From a virus, in the IMG/VR virus record IMGVR_UViG_3300044675_001133, positions 1 through 21,879 of that record: DNA of 21,879 nt; one strand, given 5' to 3'. Made by a program: the position numbers and the translations under genes. The notes under the pieces were generated by a model. That model ran no database searches and was not told the DNA's origin. It saw nothing but the letters and a program-made list of their open reading frames with translations. Below, one piece after another: positions 1 to 8,000 of the stretch. Each line of letters begins with the position of its first letter. The stretch's first letter is position 1.

Positions 1-369
1 CTTAGCTTTTTTCTGAGCGTTCTGAACCTGATCTATATAGTCGTCAGTTCTATATTTCTTTTGTGAAGTAGGCTCTTCAGTAACGCCTTCAAATCTTCGA
101 GAAGAAGAACCCGATGTAGGTTTTTCCAATTTGGAAGCCGATACGGTAGACTCTTTTTTTTTTACAGGTTCTTGATTGAAACCAAGTTCAGGGAACTTTG
201 AATTTACAACACCGTAATCGTAATTATTCTTTTCGGCAGTAGCAACATAGTCTTTCAATAATTGCTGATCGTATCCTTTCAATTCAGGGAATTTGCCAAA
301 TACAGTATTCCAATTGTAATTATACTTCTGTGCAGTAGCAATGAAGTCTTTTAATAGTTGTTCATTCAT
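1..369 (-). CDS. N-terminal part of a virion-associated protein with tandem KFPEL repeats (C-terminus outside window)
   Basis: I translated this from the ATG at 367-369; it stays open to the left edge, giving at least 123 residues. Residues 4-30 and 36-62 form a 32-residue-period tandem repeat: both begin QLLKD, have ATA at the same place and end KFPEL, with about 17 of 27 positions identical. A low-complexity linker follows (roughly 65-105, rich in K, S, E, P and T, with a run of SSS and RR). The segment then becomes charged and helical. It lies 15 nt downstream of the 531-residue internal virion protein and is co-oriented with it. From position in the operon I infer the start of a large internal/ejection protein, possibly with a peptidoglycan-cleaving domain further on, but nothing in the visible part shows an enzyme. 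A run of ten A residues on the coding strand (154-163) encodes three lysines and the first base of a neighbouring codon. Confidence 0.75.
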   Translation of the reverse strand, partial: MNEQLLKDFIATAQKYNYNWNTVFGKFPELKGYDQQLLKDYVATAEKNNYDYGVVNSKFPELGFNQEPVKKKESTVSASKLEKPTSGSSSRRFEGVTEEPTSQKKYRTDDYIDQVQNAQKKAK

Positions 370-384
370 ATGCAAATATACTTA

Positions 385-1980
385 TTATCTCGGTTTCCCA
401 CCACTTGCTGCAGCACCTCCTCCTGATGATTTGCTACTACCTGATGAAGCTTGACCTGTTCTTTTTTCTCTTTCCTCATCAGTGTATGTTGAAGAGCTAT
501 ATAGCGCATCTTGGCTTAAGCTTATATCAGTAGGTAAATAAGCTCCAAATAATGTAAATCCGTGGATATCTCTAAATTGATTCTTACCTTCTTTGTAAAC
601 TTCTTGAGCTTGCTTTTGATCAATACCATCTAGGTATGAAGCTAAGTCATCAGCATTTGTAACTTTTTTGAATTTTTCAGGCTTGTCTGCATATTTAACA
701 TTTCCACCTGATGCCACATACATTACATTCTTGCCGCCTGTTTTGTCAAAATAAAAACTGTAGTCTGTAGTATTCAAAGCGCCTAGGTTACCTGTCCTCA
801 TGGCATTGTTTGCCTTCTCATAATAAGAAACCTTATCTGTTTTTTTATCATTACCAGTTCCGCGTCCGTAGTTAGGCGCATATTGGATAGAAGGCTCTGC
901 TTGAAGATCAGTCTTTGTCTGTTGGTCTACAGCATTGCGTGTTTGCACGCGAAGGAAGTCACTAGCTGCTTTTGTTTGATTTTCAGTAAACTTAGGGCGA
1001 ATCATTCCTGATCCATCATCCTCAAGCAAAATATATTTAGGATTAGTCTTTGCTAACTCAGCATCGAATGTAGGCTCATAAAAATCATTGGTTCCAGGAA
1101 CCTTATCAACTGCGTCTGTCAATAAACCAAGTTGGTTAAACGGATTGGCAAGTTCAGCCTTAATCATACCACTCTCCCATTCCTGATACGCAGTCAATGT
1201 CTTTTGATCCTCATCGCTAAGTCTAGTTCTTAATGTAGGATCAGTCATCTCATCGATGCGAAGCATACGATACGCACCTTTTAACTTTGTGACGCTTGTT
1301 TTTAAAACCTCTCCCAATGCCTCAACCTGACCATCAACAGCTGCGACATAGTTATACTTGTCGAGCTTTACATTCATTCTATTTCGTAATTGATTGACGC
1401 TCATATAGTTGTCAGGATTTTCATCCATCATCATAACTTCTTTCCCGTCATCTCCTTTTTTCTTTATCATCTTGGCAATACTCACCTGACCATTGGTAGG
1501 ATTGATGTAAGCCTTTGTATTAGTGAAGTTGCTAAGACCTTCAATTTGTTCCATAAGCCAAGCCTCAGTCTCCTGTGATTTCCCGAGCTCATATCGCTCC
1601 ATTAATTCTTTGGCTTTATCTTGGTATTCTTTTGACACCTCAAACATTTGCTTTGTGCTATCTCCCAAGTTCTGTCTCTGAACTGTATAGTCACGAACAC
1701 TTAGTCGACCGCTCTTGAGTAGCCTGTCCTGCATTAAGCGGGCTTGTGCCGCATCATTGGCAAAGTCTAATGTCCATTCATTGGCAGCCTTAAAATCACC
1801 CGTAGGTGCATTGGCCAATGTCTCACCGTATTGGCGAGATGCCTCATCAATTGCAGCTTTCTTTTCTTCACGGATAGTTGCCTCAGTATTGAGCATATCC
1901 GTTACATTCTTCCCTACCTCAGCCCAATTAATTTGGGACTCAGCACTGCGTTCCGCAAACTTATAGTATGTCTTAGCCAT
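385..1980 (-). CDS. Predicted internal virion (ejection/cargo) protein, 531 aa
   Basis: I do not recognise a named domain. The protein is hydrophilic and mostly helical, with long charged stretches at about residues 30-150 (EKKAAIDEASRQYGE, KELMERYELGKSQETEAWL) and again at 210-290. It has almost no cysteine and no signal peptide or membrane segment. The C-terminus (from about 510) is a low-complexity Gly/Ser/Ala tail ending GGKPR. It starts 3 nt after the stop of the 309-residue protein, so the two are probably co-translated, and it is followed 15 nt later by the repeat-containing partial gene. Alpha-helical proteins in this position, distal to the tail genes of podovirus-like phages, are usually internal proteins packaged in the capsid and ejected with DNA. 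That role is inference from position and composition. Confidence 0.6.
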   Translation of the reverse strand: MAKTYYKFAERSAESQINWAEVGKNVTDMLNTEATIREEKKAAIDEASRQYGETLANAPTGDFKAANEWTLDFANDAAQARLMQDRLLKSGRLSVRDYTVQRQNLGDSTKQMFEVSKEYQDKAKELMERYELGKSQETEAWLMEQIEGLSNFTNTKAYINPTNGQVSIAKMIKKKGDDGKEVMMMDENPDNYMSVNQLRNRMNVKLDKYNYVAAVDGQVEALGEVLKTSVTKLKGAYRMLRIDEMTDPTLRTRLSDEDQKTLTAYQEWESGMIKAELANPFNQLGLLTDAVDKVPGTNDFYEPTFDAELAKTNPKYILLEDDGSGMIRPKFTENQTKAASDFLRVQTRNAVDQQTKTDLQAEPSIQYAPNYGRGTGNDKKTDKVSYYEKANNAMRTGNLGALNTTDYSFYFDKTGGKNVMYVASGGNVKYADKPEKFKKVTNADDLASYLDGIDQKQAQEVYKEGKNQFRDIHGFTLFGAYLPTDISLSQDALYSSSTYTDEEREKRTGQASSGSSKSSGGGAAASGGKPR

Positions 1981-1983
1981 ATC

Positions 1984-2913
1984 TTAGAATTGGAATGGGT
2001 TAAACTGATTAGATGATGCAGCTTGATTGTAAAGTTCACCAAACTGCTTGTTTCCGAATAACATTCTGTATTGGTCAGGAGTAAGTGATTTTACAAATGC
2101 CTTATACTCAGGTTTTGAAAACTGACTAATTGCATCAAGGTCTAAGTTTGTAAAAGATCCTCCTCCTTTATTTTCAAAGCTTGATGCAGCAAGTGGAAGT
2201 ACTGCGCTTTCCGCAGCATTTAAAGGACCCATTTGTGGAGATGAAACAGGTTGACCTGCTGTACCTAATCCTTCAAAATTTACATTGCCAATTTTTTGCA
2301 TTTGCTCAGGAGTTAATTCAAGTCCTCCAAATGCAGCTTGCTCTGATTTTATATCAGTGCCATACAATGGTGCAAGTTTAGCAGCTTGACCAAGCATACT
2401 AATTCCTCCTGCAATAGCATTTTTCTTGGCTTGTTGTGCGCGCTCTTCGTACATTGCTGATGCCTGTTGTGCACCCTCAGCTTCATCTAAAGCTAATTGA
2501 GCCTTAATGTCTCTGAGTCTTGAGTCCTCAGCAGCTGATAGCTTCTCAAGGTCCATCATCTCTTGTCCTTGACGTGTTTGGATATCTCTAATTGCATCTG
2601 AGTAGCCGGCATAAACTCGTCCTGCTACCGCTGCAGCACCACGCTCGCTTTCACGACCTGCCTCAATTGACTGTGCACCAACAGATGCCAGTGCCTCTCG
2701 CTCTAACTCGTATGGTTTCATTTGAATACCAAGTTGGTCGTAGACATTTACTTCCAAGAATTTATCAGCTTCTTGTCTGAATTTTAAAGCATCAGCGTCA
2801 GACTCCTTTTGGAGCTTTCTCATTCTGCGCATATCTCCAATTGAGAAGCCTGTGGTTAAGGCTGTTGATACAGCGCCACCTATTGCTGCTATTGCTGCGA
2901 ATCCTATTGGCAT
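1984..2913 (-). CDS. Predicted internal virion / DNA-ejection protein with hydrophobic N-terminus, 309 aa
   Basis: The N-terminus (residues 3-24) is an Ala/Gly-rich hydrophobic segment (FAAIAAIGGAVSTALTTGF) that could insert in a membrane. A long helical, Glu/Gln/Ala/Arg-rich region at about 28-165 is likely a coiled coil, and a second small-residue hydrophobic stretch lies at 166-183 (AIAGGISMLGQAAKLAPL). The C-terminal third is polar and ends NQFNPFQF. This build matches small ejection proteins of podoviruses (T7 gp14 or P22 gp7 type), which leave the virion and help form a channel through the cell envelope; the similarity is architectural, not by recognised sequence. It is the first gene after a TATCTTTG promoter box (2936-2943) with a 22-nt AT-rich leader, and is followed after 3 nt by the 531-residue protein. 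Bacteroidetes-type initiation without a Shine-Dalgarno sequence fits the leader. Confidence 0.6.
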   Translation of the reverse strand: MPIGFAAIAAIGGAVSTALTTGFSIGDMRRMRKLQKESDADALKFRQEADKFLEVNVYDQLGIQMKPYELEREALASVGAQSIEAGRESERGAAAVAGRVYAGYSDAIRDIQTRQGQEMMDLEKLSAAEDSRLRDIKAQLALDEAEGAQQASAMYEERAQQAKKNAIAGGISMLGQAAKLAPLYGTDIKSEQAAFGGLELTPEQMQKIGNVNFEGLGTAGQPVSSPQMGPLNAAESAVLPLAASSFENKGGGSFTNLDLDAISQFSKPEYKAFVKSLTPDQYRMLFGNKQFGELYNQAASSNQFNPFQF

Positions 2914-2935
2914 TTTATTATTTTTTTATATTATA

Positions 2936-2943
2936 CAAAGATA
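2936..2943 (-). promoter_or_regulatory. Bacteroidetes-type -7 promoter box (TATCTTTG) for the internal-protein genes
   Basis: The minus strand reads TATCTTTG, a perfect match to the Bacteroidetes TAnnTTTG element. It sits in the gap between the 267-residue tail protein (stop at 2950) and the 309-residue protein (start at 2913), 22 nt before the ATG. No clear -33 TTG element was found. The box suggests that the internal virion proteins can be transcribed apart from the tail genes. Confidence 0.55.
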
Positions 2944-2949
2944 AGTTTT

Positions 2950-3753
2950 TTAAGGGAAACTCTTCATAACCTCTGATTCAACGGCAAATAGCTCAACTTT
3001 TGCCGTATTGTCGTTTTCTAAAGTGAACAAACAGTAGTGCCCTAACACGCCATGAGATTCAGCCACAGAGTTCTTAATGTATAAGAAATAAGCATTCTGT
3101 ATACCCGGTATAGAGCCACCTGTAACTGTGGTATCTACTACAAAGTAGTTGTCACCTGCAGGATAGTTCTGAACAATATCAACAATCTCACCACACAATA
3201 CAGGCGTACTAAAGCTAGGCGGCAAAGCATAGTAAAGGTAGTCGCCTACACTAGCTATGCTACCAATCTGTATCAACGGGTTTATTGAGAAACCAATCTC
3301 AACGTTAGCGCCAGTGCCTGTGACACTTAAGCTTCGTCCTACACCATTCAATGATCTCAATGCATACTCATCAACTCCCGCAGGTACATCTCCTGAGTTT
3401 CTAATGAATGCAAAGTATACTTGCTCTTTCTTTTGAAACCATTCTTCTTGAATGAACCCACTGTTTTGAATGTCAGTCTCAATTGGAGTTGCCTCCCACG
3501 TATCATCACCCTGCAAAGCAAGTGTCTTAAACAACTTGTTTTCTAGTGGTGAATTATTAAATACGCTAGTTATTTTTGAATTGTATTGTACACCATAGAA
3601 ATTGTTTCTAAGCGCATTTACATTATGTCGGTATAGGTTACCACCTTTAAACGTATAAAAGTAATTGTTCATACCAATCATCCAATCAGGCATGAAAGAG
3701 TAAAATGATGGCCATCCATCAAATGTTTCGCTATATGTTAGTGTATATTCCAT
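2950..3753 (-). CDS. Tail protein resembling a module of nozzle/stabilization proteins, 267 aa
   Basis: The beginning (about residues 5-50) contains the string GWPSFYSFMPDWMIGMNNYF followed by YTFKGGNLYRHNV, then FYGVQYNSKITSVFNN and LFKTLALQG. From memory, this kind of sequence follows the beta-propeller in long nozzle/stabilization proteins of uncultured Bacteroidetes phages. The middle is beta-rich with glycine turns. The C-terminus (IKNSVAES, then CLFTLEND, then ELFAVESEVMKSFP) looks like a compact closing domain. I chose the ATG at 3751-3753: a TTG three codons upstream (3760-3762) would overlap the preceding gene by 7 nt, while the ATG leaves a 2-nt gap. It follows the fibre-like protein and closes the tail transcript before the promoter at 2936-2943. 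The likely role is a structural protein of the tail tip or nozzle. Function is inferred. Confidence 0.65.
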   Translation of the reverse strand: MEYTLTYSETFDGWPSFYSFMPDWMIGMNNYFYTFKGGNLYRHNVNALRNNFYGVQYNSKITSVFNNSPLENKLFKTLALQGDDTWEATPIETDIQNSGFIQEEWFQKKEQVYFAFIRNSGDVPAGVDEYALRSLNGVGRSLSVTGTGANVEIGFSINPLIQIGSIASVGDYLYYALPPSFSTPVLCGEIVDIVQNYPAGDNYFVVDTTVTGGSIPGIQNAYFLYIKNSVAESHGVLGHYCLFTLENDNTAKVELFAVESEVMKSFP

Positions 3754-3755
3754 AT

Positions 3756-5072
3756 TTAACAACTACATGAATCAAGTGTTACAATTACTCCCGCAGGAGA
3801 CCCCGGTACTGAAACGCTTCCGGTTCTAGCGCAAATATAAGCAATTGTGTATGCAGCTACCGCTTGTGTCTGTGGAGCTCCTGCGCAATTGTTATAACTT
3901 ACAGTTACTGAAGAAGCAGTCATATTGTCAACGCTATAGTTCTGACATATATCAGCACAAGATTCATAAACAGTAATACTATCAATGGTTACTGTTGCTG
4001 TAGTAAATGTCTCTGATATCACATTGAATACACATCCTGCGTAAGATGGGTAAGATACTGTAACGAAGTCACCTACTTGAACACCAACTACATCTGAGTT
4101 TGCAACTATTGTCAAACCATCTCCGCAACGCTCAATAATATATGCATTGTATTGACATTCTCCCATTTGAATAATAATTCCACTTTGTACCAAAAACCAA
4201 TTGTATGAACTAGGTAACATAGTAGGCGCGTGGTAATAACCATCAGTTGCTACAACTTCACCATTAGGATCCAAGAATACCCAATCAAATAGACCAAGCG
4301 TTGTGCCATTTCCATTGACAGGGTAGTTATAGTAAATCAGATCATCCGGATACTCACATACTGAGTCAGCAGTTGGTCTAACTTGACTAGTATAAGTTGG
4401 AAACAAAGGTATAGGGCACGATACGTTTAAATCAATACCACTTGGATTACAAGGAGAAAATACTGTAATGTTCAGCGTAGATGGATTGATAAGTGGTTTA
4501 GGTATAACCATAATGCAATTGCCCGGTGCATTTATAGATGTCTGAATTTGAGTTGGTAATGCACTGATTGAAGATGTTGTACCATTATACACGTATGTAG
4601 ATGTTGATGGATCCCAATCATAGTTATTTAAAGTATGTGGGCTATTCGCTACAATACCGCAGTCACTGTCTTCATCGCCAACATAAACAGGAAGTCCTGA
4701 TGGAGCTGTTAGAAGCCCGTAGACGGGAGAACTGAACGTATTATATGTAATACCATCATAAGAAGCAATAAAGCCCTTAGGCACAGACAAAGAGTTAAAT
4801 GACACTATTATAGCGCCTGTATCTCCAATGTCATTTCCTAAATCAACTTCAATGTTAAATACACCATCTCCTACGATATATCCATCAAAGTCAACTCCGC
4901 ATCTAGACCCGCATGATGGGCAGGGCTTTGCTGATCCCAAAACGCAGGACGTTTGAACTCTTGTAATTGTACCATCAGAGTACACTCCATTTGGAGCGCA
5001 AACAGTAAGCGCCGCGTTAGTATATACTGCGGTCGCTTGAGCTAGTGTTGGTGCGTCTAAGTAATATGGCAT
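3756..5072 (-). CDS. Fibre-like tail appendage protein with Cys-containing C-terminal domain, 438 aa
   Basis: This is a beta-rich protein with many Gly, Ser, Thr, Asn and Val residues, few charges, and unusually many cysteines for a phage protein. The N-terminus has a compact pattern: ATAVYTNAALTVCAPNGVYS (residues 13-32), then C43, C51, C54 and C58 in a CVLGSAKPCPSCGSRC region. The middle (about 240-310) has a FDWVFLDPNGEVVATDGYYH segment like repeats in flavobacterial phage fibres. The last 63 residues (376-438) are homologous to the C-terminus of the neighbouring 1538-residue protein: a leading Cys, then VSY, C, G, IC and a final CSC. It lies 10 nt downstream of that protein and 2 nt upstream of the 267-residue tail protein. 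I infer a tail-tip or fibre protein that may contact the host surface. There is no enzyme motif. Confidence 0.6.
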   Translation of the reverse strand: MPYYLDAPTLAQATAVYTNAALTVCAPNGVYSDGTITRVQTSCVLGSAKPCPSCGSRCGVDFDGYIVGDGVFNIEVDLGNDIGDTGAIIVSFNSLSVPKGFIASYDGITYNTFSSPVYGLLTAPSGLPVYVGDEDSDCGIVANSPHTLNNYDWDPSTSTYVYNGTTSSISALPTQIQTSINAPGNCIMVIPKPLINPSTLNITVFSPCNPSGIDLNVSCPIPLFPTYTSQVRPTADSVCEYPDDLIYYNYPVNGNGTTLGLFDWVFLDPNGEVVATDGYYHAPTMLPSSYNWFLVQSGIIIQMGECQYNAYIIERCGDGLTIVANSDVVGVQVGDFVTVSYPSYAGCVFNVISETFTTATVTIDSITVYESCADICQNYSVDNMTASSVTVSYNNCAGAPQTQAVAAYTIAYICARTGSVSVPGSPAGVIVTLDSCSC

Positions 5073-5082
5073 AATAATTTAT

Positions 5083-8000
5083 TTATTCTCTACATCCACA
5101 CTCTTGCGATACCTCTATCAATACTCCTCCTGATATTACAGTTGGATTTACTGATGCAAGGCCACATATGATTTGTGTTGCATTTTGTAATATAGTAGCT
5201 GTTCTATTAACTCCACTGCAATCTCTGTAAGATACAGTAGCTGTTCCGATGCCTACGTTTTGGAATGTCCACTCTCTACAAGGATCAGAACATGGATCGC
5301 ACTCACAGCAAACATAATCAATATCTGCTGTACTTGCAGACCAACATAAGTCAACTTCATTAAAAGTTCTATAATCCCAAATTAAGTATAGGTAGTTACC
5401 TACGGTACCCGCAGGAACATCTGCGTAGTAGTAATTACCACCCCCCAATATTGTACCTGTACTAGATGCAGTAACCAATGCGTTTATACCCGCGGTATTG
5501 TTAGCATATAGTGTTGAAGATCTTAGGTATCTAAACTTATTCTGAGAAGGAATAAAGTCATAGTTAGCTAACGCAAACTTGTTAGATATGATTCTAACCG
5601 TACTACCATTTGTTGGTATATTCGGTTGACCTTGAGACCCTGTATTGGTATTATATCTAGATACAATAGGATTTACTCCTGATGCAAATATTTGTAAATT
5701 ACTTTGTAAAGACCCCGTATATGTACCATCTGTGTATCTCCATTGAGGATAGATGTTTTTGCCCGCATCAACATTTGATGTCAATACCACCTCAACAATA
5801 GTAAGTTGATTAGCCGTAGGGCAATTCACAGTGACTTCTAATACAACAGCTCCTGTAACTAAAATCTCAACATTTACAATATCAACTGTATTTGAGTCTT
5901 TATCTACAACTAATGTTCCATCAAAAGATGTATCTCCAGTTGTAAATGTATTTCCATCGTATGTGGCTGTAATATTGAACTCAGCATCAGGCTCAATACT
6001 TACAACATTGTAAGTAATGTCAACATCACCAACTGCTTGACCTACGTTTACACAGAACTCATTAACCTTTGTGATGTCGCTAATTACAAACTCTTGAGTG
6101 ATACCACAATCTATACAGCTACTGAAGCTTGGTACTTTTTGATTGTTTGAGCTTAATACATACTCATCTAAGTATGGGTCAAAAGCTCCAAGTTTTTGAG
6201 TGTCAAAGTCAGTGTTAAATAAATCTCTAAACCAAGACCCCATCCCCATATCTGAGATGACTTTCAATTGGCCTAGACCTGTCTCGCTATCTTGTATATT
6301 AATTACAGCTCCACGTTTAACATCGGTAAAGTATCTATTTGATCCCCACTGAATGTAACTCTCAGGGTTAAATGAAATACCAAATTTTTCAACTCGTGCA
6401 ATTTGCGTTCCTAATACCTCAGGTACAGACGTAAGTGCTCCACCCGCTCCGGCATCTGATAGCAAATTCTTGCTAGTCAATACATAAGACACTTTGTCTT
6501 CTTGTAAAACAAGTACGTCAGTCTGACGTGCATCAAGAATATAGATAGGGCCAAATAAGCGCTCTAACTGCTTAAAGTTAAGTAGACCAAGGTTGAACTC
6601 ATTGAGTTTATTTACGTTGCTCTCATTGTTGTAAATACCACTATAAGTCATATCAGCGTATCTTCTGATAGCCCGATAGTCTTCCGCAGCAATACTTGTG
6701 ACACGGTTACCCAATGTGATAAAATTACCTACAATTGAGTCACGAATCTTGTAACTCTCAACACCATTGCCAAAAGCATAACAGTTAAAGAAACCTGTGT
6801 CAATGACAGCAGGAGACCCTGTTGAGAAGTTTTGGTTCATGATGTTACCCTGATGCTCGCCCTGTGCATTTATTTCAAAAGACAAGTTGTTCTCAAAGAA
6901 AACATCAGGCAAAGTATCTGCCGGCTCAGTCTCAAAAACAAATGTGGACTCAGCTCTAAACACCTCAAAATTAGCTTCAACTAAAGAGTTTTTTGTTCCA
7001 CAAGCAGATGTTCCACTTATTTGTAATCCTAAATAGTTGCTAGGGGAATCTCTATAGAATCTGTAATAATTTATACACTCATTAGTAGGCATTGAGCTAG
7101 GCCCAAATGCTAATGTAGGTATGAATGTATTTTGTATTGTACATGCAGTAGAGTTGCTTACATATGGAGTTCCTTCATCCAATAGGTTAGCTATGTTGTC
7201 ACCAACAAACCACTCATACATATTTCCATAGTTAGCCTGAGAAGTAATTGTTTTTTCTAAAGTGTAAATTCGTGTCTCACAGTTATTGCCACCGCCGTTT
7301 TCTTTACCTCTTTGGAATTTAATATTCATATTGATAATGGTCCCCTGAGGTATATCATAATCAATAAAAGTACCGGGCAATGCCGTATCCTCCAAGTTCA
7401 TAGGGTAATTAAGTATCGGATACTGCCCATTATTTTTTACCTCAACTGCTTTATTCCCTGCTGTTATAAATGCATTTTCAGAAAATATAGCATTGAAATT
7501 ATTAGGCTTTATTTTCATATATACACCTGAAGGAACAGGAATATTGACGCCTGTCACAGAACTTGGTATAGTAACAAAGTCTTTAGTTTGAGCTTCTTTT
7601 TCTAATACATTTGCATAAGCACATTCATCAACAGCTCCAGAAGAATCTCTCTTGACAATTAGCCTATCACCTGTATTTACTTTTCTAGTATTCTCTCCTT
7701 CCAATAAGAAATAAGCGTAATTTGTTTGAGGGTCAACAAAGAATATATTACTGTAGATTGTCTCATATGTATCTCTATCTGCTTTAATTACAAACTTATA
7801 TTTTGTTGCCCAATATGGTGCAACTTGAGGAATTGGGTTACTTGGTATTGTTACAAGTATGCTATTCTTATTTACAGAATTACCACAAGGTACGTGCTCA
7901 GTATTAAACTCACTAACTAAAACAGTTGAAGATCTTCCAAAATCGTCCATATATACAATACCAATCTCATAGTCACGATTGCTATGCAAGCTTTGGTTTT

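Noticed and set aside
373-380. TATATTTG box before the left-edge gene
   Set aside because: It matches TAnnTTTG but lies only 3 nt before the ATG, too near for a promoter of that gene unless the message is leaderless; expected by chance in AT-rich DNA.
3754-3762. TTG start three codons upstream of the 267-residue tail protein
   Set aside because: It would overlap the previous gene by 7 nt, while an ATG at 3751-3753 lies 2 nt after that gene's stop, in line with its neighbours.
4895-4950. Cys-x-x-Cys pattern in the fibre-like protein as a zinc finger
   Set aside because: The surroundings are beta-rich and fibre-like with no basic DNA-binding residues; such cysteines recur in the other tail protein as well.
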